The notes: generated by a model from the letters alone, not told the origin. 19,358 bases of DNA from CAYRFF01 sp964436125 (GCA_964436125.1 CAYTBT010000042.1:1-19358), one strand, 5' to 3'. Positions 8,309 through 15,439 are shown, numbered from the stretch's first letter. Program-made: numbers and translations.

Positions 8309-9226
8309 ATGCGCTACACAATAATTTTCATCTTATGTTTATCCTCAACTATTTCTTATGCACAGGAAACCCCTGATTATAATTTGGACTTTGAACAATG
8401 GGAAGATTCAACGATGCAAGTGCTAAAATTATTTAATGATGCCGACACTTTCATTGAAAACGGGAAACAAGGTATACTTGAAGGATGGGGTAAATATGGA
8501 GGTTTTACAGTTAGAACTACTGATGCATTTAATGGTGATTATGCTATTGTGCTCTATGATTGGTACGGAATAAATCGAGATTATGTATCATTAGGGGAAA
8601 ATGGAGACCCAAATCCATCAGGATGCGGTAATTGTGGAACAAGTATAAGTTTTAGACCCGAAAGTATAAGTTTTGCATATAAAGGAATTCTAACTCCATC
8701 ATTTTCTAAAAGCGATACTGTAACTGGAAAAATCATGGTTTATTTAACCAAATATGATTCCCTGAGTGGACATCGCGATACTATAGGAATAGGTAAGATC
8801 AATCTCCTTCCTACATCGGATAAATATAAAACTTACAAAATCCCATTTCAATACTCAAGTCAGCAGACACCGGATTCAATAATTTTACTTGTATCACTTA
8901 ATGAATATTTCAATCACTGTATTATTTGTGCATTAATGTTTTTTGACAATTTTGAATTTCATCGTAAAGGCACTAGCGTTATTTCACCTGAGGGAAAATC
9001 ACTTTTACATATCTATCCCAATCCACTGGATAAAAGTGAATTGAATATATTGAACAAGTCATCTAGCCGTTTTATAAGTGTAAAAATGTACAATAGCTCG
9101 GGGGTATTTATATCTGAGATAACAATACCGCCCCATTCGCAGAGAAAGTATTCTATGTCGGGTCTTGAAAACGGGATTTATTATTTAAAAGGGGAAGAGA
9201 GGACGTATAAGGTGGTACATTTTTAA
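8309..9226 (+). CDS. Secreted protein with T9SS type A sorting domain, unknown function
   Basis: A 305-residue protein with a signal peptide (1-18, ending SYAQ). It continues with NLDFEQWED and a beta-rich domain to about residue 220. That domain contains a GWGKYGGFTVRTTDAFNGDYAI segment, a Cys pair in GCGNCG, and FFDNFEF at its end. This pattern (NxDFExW at the front, xFDNxxF at the back) resembles the jelly-roll, carbohydrate-binding-like domains common on Bacteroidota surface proteins, but I cannot assign the family firmly. About 231-305 is a type A sorting domain (HIYPNP near 236, MYNSSGVFISE, LENGIYYLK). It lies 124 bp after the tyrosinase-like gene in the same direction, with a possible terminator between. 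Confidence 0.82.
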   Translation: MRYTIIFILCLSSTISYAQETPDYNLDFEQWEDSTMQVLKLFNDADTFIENGKQGILEGWGKYGGFTVRTTDAFNGDYAIVLYDWYGINRDYVSLGENGDPNPSGCGNCGTSISFRPESISFAYKGILTPSFSKSDTVTGKIMVYLTKYDSLSGHRDTIGIGKINLLPTSDKYKTYKIPFQYSSQQTPDSIILLVSLNEYFNHCIICALMFFDNFEFHRKGTSVISPEGKSLLHIYPNPLDKSELNILNKSSSRFISVKMYNSSGVFISEITIPPHSQRKYSMSGLENGIYYLKGEERTYKVVHF

Positions 9227-9309
9227 TATTTAAACTGAAATTTCTTAGGTTAAATTGAAACGATTGATAATTTGGTAGGAATGAATAAAAACAGATCTAT
9301 GCCCCAAAA

Positions 9310-9322
9310 CGTGCAATGCACG
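9310..9322. repeat. Short palindrome CGTGCAATGCACG
   Basis: A 13-bp palindrome (arms CGTGC/GCACG) in the convergent intergenic region. From memory, palindromes of the form (GAGA)CGTGCAATGCACG(TCTC) recur between genes in Bacteroidota; here the outer arms are not preserved, so this would be a degenerate copy. It lies 22 bp before the locus B repeat. Confidence 0.35.
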
Positions 9323-9343
9323 ATCTATTTTACAGTTCTACAT

Positions 9344-9613
9344 GGGTTGAAAGGACAAGATAAGAAGAATGTGTGAAAGAATGGTTCACGTGTGGAGGGA
9401 TTCTACTTTTATGGAACGCTGATAACGCTGATGTGGCTGATTTCCGCTGATCTGATTGTTTTTATAAGTGGAAGAGCTTACTCCTAGTAATAAATCATAC
9501 TTGAAACACTATACAAGATTTGCGAGTATCCGCTTAATCTGCGTCATCAGTGTGCTATTTTCATGATGGAACGCTGATAACGCTGATGTGGCTGATTTCC
9601 GCTGATCTGATTG
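9344..9613 (+). repeat. Dispersed 155-bp palindromic repeat, locus B
   Basis: Same order as locus A. A leader (from about 9344, GTTGAAAGGACAAGATAAG onward) is followed by one full unit (9411-9565) and a truncated second unit (9566-about 9613). The unit length is again exactly 155 bp although many internal bases differ from locus A. Homology begins about 28 bp later than in loci A and C, so the part matching the helicase-nuclease start is absent here. It lies in the 508-bp convergent gap between the genes ending at 9226 and 9735; the rest of that gap (9227-9343, 9614-9734) holds only the short palindrome at 9310. Confidence 0.88.
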
Positions 9614-9734
9614 AGTTAAGGGATACAGGAACTTACTCTTTAATGAGAAGCTCGTCTATAAGTAGAAAGATTTCAAGTTCAGTAGAAAGCCAAATTGCAT
9701 TGTATTGCTTAAATCCACATACCAAGAAAATCAT

Positions 9735-10673
9735 CTATTCCTTCACAAATCTTCCAATATAATATTGCTTACCGTCGATAACCCTAATAAAGTATATTCC
9801 CGCAGCATCAATAAACGATACCTGTATTTCTACCCTTGAACGACTTGTTATCCTATCTACTTTCATCAGTTTTCCTTGGGAATTATAGATTTCATAAGTC
9901 CATTCCCCGGCAGTAGGCAATGAGAATTGTATGCTAGAATGTACGGGATTGGGGCTGATTACCAGCGACTTAAAAAGTTGCGCCTTTTCCGTACTTACAC
10001 CTTCTCGACACTTTAAAAAAGGAAAAGGAGTAAATGTAAAAAACATGCCTGCAACGGGTTGTAACTCATCATATCCCTCTACCGGAAGTTCCATCTGAAT
10101 AGGTCGAAAAAACCCGGAGGGATGCTCTTCCAGTAAGTTGTAAACAAGAAAAGAATCCTGAAAAGATGATTGTTTTTCAGCACAGTAAAATACCGTAATA
10201 ATATCGTCCCATAGATGAGGAAACAATGTTACAACTCCATAATCACGAGTAAAAAAAGACTCTGAAAGCGGGGTATTTTGAAATAATGAAGAATCATAAG
10301 AAACAGTTACCGGAGGATATTTAGCTCGTACATATATACCACAAAATGCACTTACGATTATCCCTTGATCCACATCTTCAACTTCGACTATTAGTGTTTT
10401 CATCATTGTAGTGTCATATATATATTCCGGCACACAACGCACTTCAAATACAGAGTCAAATGGCTCTGTTATTGCATACTCTCCAAATTCTTCATAGGGA
10501 TGCTTGCTTTCTTTCACAGAATGATCATAACCGATAATAATCGTGTCTTTATTTCCCACTGCATCTTCAAAATATACCGGGAAACTAAATTCAGGTTCTT
10601 CTTGTGCTTTAATTCCTTCGGTAAAGCATGTAATTAGGATATAAAGTGGTAAAATATATTTTAAATAATTCAT
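9735..10673 (-). CDS. Secreted T9SS type A sorting domain protein coupled to metalloprotease
   Basis: A 312-residue protein with a signal peptide (1-24, ending GIKAQ). It begins with a segment FPVYFEDAVGNKDTIIIGYDHS, a style of N-terminal repeat often seen in secreted Bacteroidota proteins. The middle is beta-rich without a named domain, and about 233-312 is a type A sorting domain (ISPNPVHSSIQF, IYNSQGKLMKV, AAGIYFIRV). The start codon overlaps the stop of the upstream metalloprotease gene in an ATGA (10670-10673), which indicates one mRNA and translational coupling. A role as co-exported partner, inhibitor or substrate of the protease is possible but only inferred from this arrangement. Confidence 0.83.
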   Translation of the reverse strand: MNYLKYILPLYILITCFTEGIKAQEEPEFSFPVYFEDAVGNKDTIIIGYDHSVKESKHPYEEFGEYAITEPFDSVFEVRCVPEYIYDTTMMKTLIVEVEDVDQGIIVSAFCGIYVRAKYPPVTVSYDSSLFQNTPLSESFFTRDYGVVTLFPHLWDDIITVFYCAEKQSSFQDSFLVYNLLEEHPSGFFRPIQMELPVEGYDELQPVAGMFFTFTPFPFLKCREGVSTEKAQLFKSLVISPNPVHSSIQFSLPTAGEWTYEIYNSQGKLMKVDRITSRSRVEIQVSFIDAAGIYFIRVIDGKQYYIGRFVKE

Positions 10674-12307
10674 TTTATTGCAAGTTTTGATTGAAGATGT
10701 CCCTGGCTATCATATCCTAATATATAGTATAGCCCGGTTGATAATGTTGAAGCTCCGGTATATTGATAAGTATATGTTCCAGGTGTTTTTATTCCTGTAT
10801 TATGAATTGTTTCCAATGTTCCCGATTGCATATCATATAGTTTAAATTCTATACTCGTTTCTTCATATACTTCATATTCAATGTTTATAAGTGAACTAAA
10901 AGGATTGGTTATTGACACAATCTCAAATAATGTATTAGCACATTCACATTTACATTCTGTTACTTCAAAATAAATCGTATGTGAATCTGAATTTGGGCAA
11001 TTACTATTATTGACTGTTAAAGTGAGTTTATACCACTGGTTGGGTAGAAAATTATTATAGTAGTCTCTAAGATTTATCTTACCGATTGAGCCTGTTATCC
11101 ATCCTGAGGAATAATAATTACCATTTCCACATGACTGGTCACCTTCTGCCGTTACAGGGCATATTTCAATCAAATATTCATCCTCATTATAGGAAGCTTG
11201 ACCATTATAAATAATTGAGGCAGAGAACCAGCAAATTGAATCTTCTATGTATCCAAATGCCTGTGAGGGCATACATCCATTACATGAATAGATGTAGGAA
11301 TTCCCTTTGGGTGATAATAAATTTTTTTTCATAACTTCTTCTTGGCCAGGGGTTATGGCAGGATAATGCCATTGATTATAATCCATAAAGTTATTGGATA
11401 CTTTACTCCAATCATCACATGGTTTTAAAGGGCATCCCGGAATTGAAGGATCATATTTCCAGCAATTTGCCCTATCTTTCACACAATCTCCATCTTCTTC
11501 AATTTTGTCATATAGAAATCCTGGTTTTGTGTCTGCAACATTATCACCACTTTCCCAACTATGATCAAGACCAAGAGCATGCCCTATTTCATGAATTGCC
11601 GTACCGGCTCCTGAGCCCAAATACCAATCACCACAATATGCAATATAAGTTTCATATAAATTTATAGCCACGTATTTGTTCAATTTACCAAGTTCTCCAA
11701 AAAATACTCCACTCCATTCTCCTGCATTAGTTAAATAAACATCGATAACTGCATTTCCTTCAATATTAAAGATAGAATGATAATTATCGAGTGTATATTT
11801 ATGATTATAATAATAGTCATTCCTGTGGAAATATACCCCTGAGAGGATAAATCGTATAAAGGCCTCGTTGCCATCCTGATAATAAGTGTAGCCCGGAACT
11901 TCTCGCCACTGTTTCTGGGCATTTTCAAGTTGATTATTCATTTCATCTACAATATCTTCTGCGAGCATAAACCCATTATAATTATAATTACCTATTCCAT
12001 CACTAGTCTCCGTAAAATTGCCTGCGCAGGTAACGTTATACGACGAGTCACATAATTCTCCGCTCAGTTGTACATCATGTTCAGGCAAGATGTAATGAAA
12101 AGCAAGTCTTAAATACTTCATGGTACTATCACCATCACAAAAACTCGAAGGTGTATAATTACCGTATTCAACTTGTTCATATGTAGAATCCACCGCACAT
12201 TTAGACTTGATGGGAATAACTTGTAATTGTCCTTTTACATGCACAATACAGGTAGAAATTAAGAATAAAATAATGAGTACTCTACAGCTAGGACACTGTA
12301 ATAGTCG
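10670..12307 (-). CDS. Pappalysin-like (M43) secreted zinc metalloprotease, 5' end in repeat/gap
   Basis: The zinc-binding signature HEIGHALGLDH (HExxHxxGxxH) lies at 11561-11593. A Met-turn-like NFMDYN (about 11374-11394) follows and then TPGQEEVM, the metzincin layout of peptidase family M43 (pappalysin/cytophagalysin). The N-terminal side has a hydrophobic signal segment (VLIILFLISTCIV, ending HVKGQ) immediately downstream of the gap. The C-terminal 85 residues (from FEIVSITNPFSSL) look like a type A sorting domain without a canonical YPNP. No start codon is visible in frame before the Ns. The best candidate is the ATG at 12470-12472, separated from the signal peptide by the 8-bp tandem repeat; with one repeat unit it would give MTIRLLQCPSCRVLIILFL. 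Expression may therefore be phase-variable. It probably acts outside the cell on protein substrates. Confidence 0.87.
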   Translation of the reverse strand, partial: RLLQCPSCRVLIILFLISTCIVHVKGQLQVIPIKSKCAVDSTYEQVEYGNYTPSSFCDGDSTMKYLRLAFHYILPEHDVQLSGELCDSSYNVTCAGNFTETSDGIGNYNYNGFMLAEDIVDEMNNQLENAQKQWREVPGYTYYQDGNEAFIRFILSGVYFHRNDYYYNHKYTLDNYHSIFNIEGNAVIDVYLTNAGEWSGVFFGELGKLNKYVAINLYETYIAYCGDWYLGSGAGTAIHEIGHALGLDHSWESGDNVADTKPGFLYDKIEEDGDCVKDRANCWKYDPSIPGCPLKPCDDWSKVSNNFMDYNQWHYPAITPGQEEVMKKNLLSPKGNSYIYSCNGCMPSQAFGYIEDSICWFSASIIYNGQASYNEDEYLIEICPVTAEGDQSCGNGNYYSSGWITGSIGKINLRDYYNNFLPNQWYKLTLTVNNSNCPNSDSHTIYFEVTECKCECANTLFEIVSITNPFSSLINIEYEVYEETSIEFKLYDMQSGTLETIHNTGIKTPGTYTYQYTGASTLSTGLYYILGYDSQGHLQSKLAIK

Positions 12308-12470
12308 NNNNNNNNNNNNNNNNNNNNNNNNNNNNNNNNNNNNNNNNNNNNNNNNNNNNNNNNNNNNNNNNNNNNNNNNNNNNNNNNNNNNNNNNNNNNN
12401 NNNNNNNGATAGTCGGATAGTCGGATAGTCGGATAGTCGGATAGTCGGATAGTCGGATAGTCGGATAGTC
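12301..12470 (-). repeat. 8-bp tandem repeat array (ACTATCCG) interrupted by 100-N gap
   Basis: On the minus strand, the ATG at 12472-12470 is followed immediately by seven full ACTATCCG units plus ACTATC. The sequence then enters 100 Ns (12308-12407) and emerges as CGACTATTACAG. The two edges are exactly in phase: joined without the Ns they complete an eighth unit. The Ns therefore hide an unknown number of further units. The repeat contains no stop codon in any minus-strand frame (it reads TIRLSDYP cyclically). On the plus strand it contains TAG. The exact 100-N length is typical of a placeholder for unknown gap size. Confidence 0.92.
12308..12407. other. Assembly gap (100 N)
   Basis: Exactly 100 unresolved bases inside the octamer array. 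The number is a conventional placeholder, so neither the length nor the reading frame across it is known. Confidence 0.97.
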
Positions 12471-12494
12471 ATAATTTATTAAGTTTAATTATGA

Positions 12495-12525
12495 CAATAA
12501 TACGAATTCTTCCTTACCCCACAAA
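12495..12525 (-). promoter_or_regulatory. Candidate Bacteroidota promoter for the metalloprotease operon
   Basis: On the minus strand TTTG (12525-12522) is followed after 19 bases by TATTATTG (12502-12495). This fits the Bacteroidota sigma pattern TTTG/TTG-N17-23-TAnnTTTG with one mismatch in the -7 box. A transcript would begin near 12488, about 16 bases before the ATG at 12472, so the octamer array would lie in the transcribed, translated part and not between promoter elements. Confidence 0.5.
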
Positions 12526-12657
12526 ATATTTATGAATATTTTTAATAAATATCTACAAGAACAATACTCTTATGCTTCCCTTCCAAACACAGGATTTTAG
12601 ACTAAAGTAAATTGAGTTTACCACTTATAGCAAGCTTATCATTTAAGAACTTTTCAT

Positions 12658-12920
12658 AATGGAGCATTTTCAGTCATAGCTATAATTGAGTTGAAAGGAC
12701 AAGATAAGAAGAATGTGTGAAAGAATGGTTCACGGGTGGTTATTATACTTTTATGGAACGCTGATGACGCTGATGCAGCTGAATGTCGCTGATCTGATTG
12801 TTTTTATAAGTGGAAGAGCATACTCTTGGCAATAAATTATACTTAAAGCACCGAACAAGATCTGCGATGATCCGCTTAATCTGCGTCATCTGTGTGCTAT
12901 TTTCATGATGGAACGCTGAT
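12658..12920 (+). repeat. Dispersed 155-bp palindromic repeat, locus C, with helicase-gene vestige
   Basis: Leader from 12658, one full unit 12753-12907 (again 155 bp) and a 13-bp start of a second unit (ATGGAACGCTGAT, 12908-12920). The first 20 bp match the start of the helicase-nuclease gene with one substitution. On the minus strand they would read ATG ACT GAA AAT GCT CCA, against ATG ACT GAT AAT GCT CCA at locus A. Homology stops there, so no gene follows. The stretch 12526-12657 between promoter and repeat, and 12921-12974 after it, show nothing else. Confidence 0.88.
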
Positions 12921-12974
12921 CCAGCTTAAGCAAATACTTCAGCTTCAAAGACCTCTATTGTGCTGATTGTTCTT

Positions 12975-13286
12975 CTACTCTCTTAAGAGTTTTAAAAGCT
13001 TATCAGGGTCTTGCCGATTAGAAAAGAAGGATAATATCTCAACGGTATCTTTATTGATACGGTAATACAGGTTATTAAATTTTAATATAACAACTTTTCT
13101 TGTATCTCGATATTCAACTTCTCTAAAAAGCTTAGGATTCTGCTTTATTAATTCTATTGTCTCTTCAATCTCAGAAGCAAGTTTATTGATTTCTTTATCA
13201 GTGAAATTATTCTCGAGATAATTAAATACTGCTTCCAGCTCTTTCAAAGCATGAGAAGACCATAGTATTTCATAACCACTTTTCAT
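12975..13286 (-). CDS. RelE/ParE-family type II toxin
   Basis: A 103-residue protein from the ATG at 13284-13286. An upstream ATG at 13335-13337 would add 17 residues that run through the antitoxin coding sequence and do not look like part of the family. The RelE/ParE pattern is visible: YEILWSSHALKELEAVFNYLENNF at the front, a central IELIKQNPKLF, the strand pair KVVILKFNNLYYRI, and a final strand EILSFFSNRQDPDKL. Members either cleave mRNA at the ribosome (RelE) or poison gyrase (ParE); the sequence does not decide which. The start overlaps the antitoxin stop by 17 bp, so the two are translated from one message. Confidence 0.85.
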   Translation of the reverse strand: MKSGYEILWSSHALKELEAVFNYLENNFTDKEINKLASEIEETIELIKQNPKLFREVEYRDTRKVVILKFNNLYYRINKDTVEILSFFSNRQDPDKLLKLLRE

Positions 13287-13497
13287 AGAGTTTTCTCGCT
13301 TCCGTATGTGGCATAAGATCCTGTTTATCGGCATCATAAATGCCCTTGTCGATAGATGCTTTCTCTTTTGCTGACAAGGTATGCTCTCTATCCACTCTTT
13401 GTCTCAATTTCAGCAATTTTTCTATGATAGATTTATCTTCTACTCTAGAAAGCCATTGTAGTAGTTCTAATTTATTATTTAAGGTTTTAGCATCCAT
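13270..13497 (-). CDS. Antitoxin of the RelE/ParE-type module
   Basis: A 75-residue protein immediately upstream of the toxin and overlapping it. It has a helical N-terminal half (NNKLELLQWLSRVEDKSIIEKLLKLRQ) and a C-terminal tail LSAKEKASIDKGIYDADKQDLMPHTEARKLYEKWL. The tail pattern of 'S..EK.aID.G..D......h.ea...ekWl' is that of the small antitoxins that accompany RelE-type toxins in Bacteroidota. The N-terminal part would be the DNA-binding or dimerising segment and the tail the toxin wrap (inference from family behaviour). Autoregulation of the pair is expected but no operator was identified. Confidence 0.75.
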   Translation of the reverse strand: MDAKTLNNKLELLQWLSRVEDKSIIEKLLKLRQRVDREHTLSAKEKASIDKGIYDADKQDLMPHTEARKLYEKWL

Positions 13498-13516
13498 TTT
13501 TTGTCAATTATACCTT

Positions 13517-13524
13517 CAAATATA
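13517..13524 (-). promoter_or_regulatory. Candidate -7 box for the toxin-antitoxin operon
   Basis: TATATTTG on the minus strand matches the Bacteroidota -7 consensus TAnnTTTG exactly and lies 20 bp before the antitoxin ATG. No clear TTTG/TTG -33 element is seen at the usual distance, so the promoter may be weak or activator dependent. Confidence 0.42.
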
Positions 13525-13847
13525 ATGAAACTTTTGTATAAATAGTATATAGTGGCAAGTATTTCGCATCATATTTAGTCATTTATCACCCCAGGTCTTA
13601 TTCTCTATGACATTGTATTCCTTTAACTACCACTAAATCTTTTACAATTGGACACCCTTGACGGCAACATCAAAAAACACTTCGAGAGCATAAGTGCATC
13701 ATCCAGTACGCTCCTGGGGCTTTGCTGTGTCGGACTTTCACGTGTCCGCCGTAGGAGGAGCCCTCTTTGACAACTGGAAGTCCAGGGTTGGCAAAATATG
13801 ACAGGAAAAGGGATTTTGCCCCCTTTATTAAAGTAAGTGTAGTACTC
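13525..13847. other. Intergenic region with a GC-richer, possibly degenerate coding patch
   Basis: About 320 bp between the toxin-antitoxin promoter and the thioredoxin-like gene stop. From about 13640 to 13825 the composition rises well above the AT-rich flanks. One plus-strand frame stays open from 13648 to a TGA at 13768 (41 codons), and codon-like sequence continues in a neighbouring frame. It contains an inverted repeat CGGAC/GTCCG near 13728-13747 and the string CCGTAGGAG at 13749-13757, also present in the GC-rich patch at 1753-1762. I see no complete gene; a decayed gene or repeat fragment is possible. Confidence 0.35.
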
Positions 13848-14315
13848 TTACCAATTAGATCTTACATAAGTATTGCTATTTTTCATAAATTTTTGAGGAA
13901 GCCCTATTATTGAATCTACATCATTCGTTAAAATTTTTGTGAATTTCAATATTTTATTTTTCTCAATCGATCCAAAAGCCTGATGGCTTAATATATAGAC
14001 TGTATCAATATTATCATAGAACTTCTCTTCAATCACTTCTACATTATAATTCGTAGAGACTAATGCCATATCAGGGAAATCACTTCTCTTAAAATTATCC
14101 AGAAAGACATAACAATGTGGGCACCAAGTTGCAAATAAGTAGATTTTCTTGTAATGGCTTATCGCATCCAAAGTTGTATCAATTTCAATAAACTCTACCC
14201 TTGTATTCCTTAAATCAATCCTTTGTTTATAGTAGTCATGGGATGTATGTGTAGGTGTTATTACAATACAAGCACAAAAAAATATCATGAATAGAAAGAT
14301 TATTGTAGGCTTCAT
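13848..14315 (-). CDS. Membrane-anchored or secreted thioredoxin-like protein (CPHC)
   Basis: A 155-residue protein. Residues 1-20 are hydrophobic with FFCAC at 12-16, which could serve as a lipobox or a signal anchor. YLFATWCPHC (59-68) matches the thioredoxin-fold active site with redox Cys C65 and C68; the CPHC form is that of DsbA-like oxidases. A Pro at 140 (IIGLPQK) is placed like the conserved cis-Pro. The protein is short for the fold but the strand-helix order fits. It would act in the periplasm or at the outer face of the inner membrane on disulfides. It starts 11 bp after the ruvB stop in the same direction, so it is probably co-transcribed, with no obvious functional link. Confidence 0.75.
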   Translation of the reverse strand: MKPTIIFLFMIFFCACIVITPTHTSHDYYKQRIDLRNTRVEFIEIDTTLDAISHYKKIYLFATWCPHCYVFLDNFKRSDFPDMALVSTNYNVEVIEEKFYDNIDTVYILSHQAFGSIEKNKILKFTKILTNDVDSIIGLPQKFMKNSNTYVRSNW

Positions 14316-14326
14316 TCATTCATAAT

Positions 14327-15358
14327 TCAATCAAACAATGTATTCCGCTGCTCATTGGATGGGACGACGTTGAGGTGCTTGAATGCCTTGGGAGTTGCCA
14401 TTCTCCCACGTGGAGTCCGTTTAATATAACCTTCCATGATAAGAAATGGCTCGTGAACCTCTTCAATGGTACCGGCTTCTTCTCCTATCGCGGTACCGAT
14501 TGTCGTAAGACCTACCGGTCCGCCGTTAAATTTCATGACAATGGCTTCAAGGATGCGATTATCCATCTCATCAAGTCCGTGTTCATCGACATTGAGTGCA
14601 GAGAGGGCATATTTTGCTATTTTGAGATTGATTGTACCATCGCCTTTAATCTGTGCAAAGTCCCGGACTCTGCGCAACAAGGCATTACTGATACGCGGAG
14701 TCCCTCTGCTCCTTCTTGCTATTTCCTGCGCTCCGGCATCATTCATCGGAACTTTCAAAATTGAAGCCGATCGCTTGACGATTTTCTCCAGTGTCTCGAC
14801 ATCATAATAATCGAGATGGCAGGTAATCCCAAATCTCGCTCGCATAGGTGCAGTTAACAAGCCCATGCGAGTAGTTGCCCCGACAAGCGTAAATGGATTT
14901 AATTCAATCTGTACCGAGCGCGCACTCGGTCCACTGTCAATCATAATGTCAATGCGATAATCTTCCATTGCCGAGTACAGATATTCCTCCACAACATTAT
15001 TTAGGCGGTGAATCTCATCGATGAAGAGCACGTCGCCTTCCTCGAGATTGGTCAAGAGACCGGCAAGGTCACCGGGTTTTTCCAGCACAGGACCGGAGCT
15101 CATCTTCATATTGGTATCAAGTTCATGCGCTATAATATAGGAAAGCGTTGTCTTCCCTAGTCCGGGTGGACCATGCAATAGAACGTGATCGAGCGCTTCG
15201 CCGCGGAGTTTGGCAGCTTCGATGAAGACGGTAAGGTTATCGATGAGTTTCTCTTGACCTTTAAATTCTTTAAGTCTCTCCGGCCGCAAGGCTTTTTCCA
15301 CCCTTCTGTCTTCCGTACTCATATATCCCTTCTCCGGATTTAATATTGGATTGTCCAT
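14327..15358 (-). CDS. ruvB: Holliday junction branch migration ATPase RuvB
   Basis: A 343-residue protein of normal RuvB length. An N-terminal LRPERLKEFKGQEK segment leads to Walker A GPPGLGKT (63-70), KMSSGPVLEKPGDLAGLLTNL, Walker B DEIH (114-117), the sensor segment GATTRMGLLTAPMRARFG (160-177) and the C-terminal winged-helix part with GGPVGLTTIGTAIGEE and GYIKRTPRGRMAT. RuvB hexamers drive branch migration of Holliday junctions together with RuvA, and RuvC resolves them; neither ruvA nor ruvC is in the window. The ATG at 15356-15358 leaves a 124-bp divergent gap to icd. The thioredoxin-like gene follows directly. Confidence 0.97.
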   Translation of the reverse strand: MDNPILNPEKGYMSTEDRRVEKALRPERLKEFKGQEKLIDNLTVFIEAAKLRGEALDHVLLHGPPGLGKTTLSYIIAHELDTNMKMSSGPVLEKPGDLAGLLTNLEEGDVLFIDEIHRLNNVVEEYLYSAMEDYRIDIMIDSGPSARSVQIELNPFTLVGATTRMGLLTAPMRARFGITCHLDYYDVETLEKIVKRSASILKVPMNDAGAQEIARRSRGTPRISNALLRRVRDFAQIKGDGTINLKIAKYALSALNVDEHGLDEMDNRILEAIVMKFNGGPVGLTTIGTAIGEEAGTIEEVHEPFLIMEGYIKRTPRGRMATPKAFKHLNVVPSNEQRNTLFD

Positions 15359-15439
15359 ATATAATCTGCTTTATGTAAGAAGAAGTCCTTGCCCAGACAA
15401 AAAGGAGCAATAACAATCAGAATAATCCCTGAATTTTTA

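Noticed and set aside
12408..12472. Octamer array read as CRISPR or as an iteron set
   Set aside because: There are no spacers; the units are perfectly contiguous 8-mers, so neither CRISPR nor spaced iterons.
13287..13337. Upstream ATG giving the toxin 17 extra residues
   Set aside because: The extension lies inside the antitoxin coding sequence and the RelE/ParE fold begins at the later ATG.
14375..14807. Open plus-strand frames of 113-129 codons over ruvB
   Set aside because: They are antisense to the highly conserved ruvB coding sequence and show no protein features of their own.
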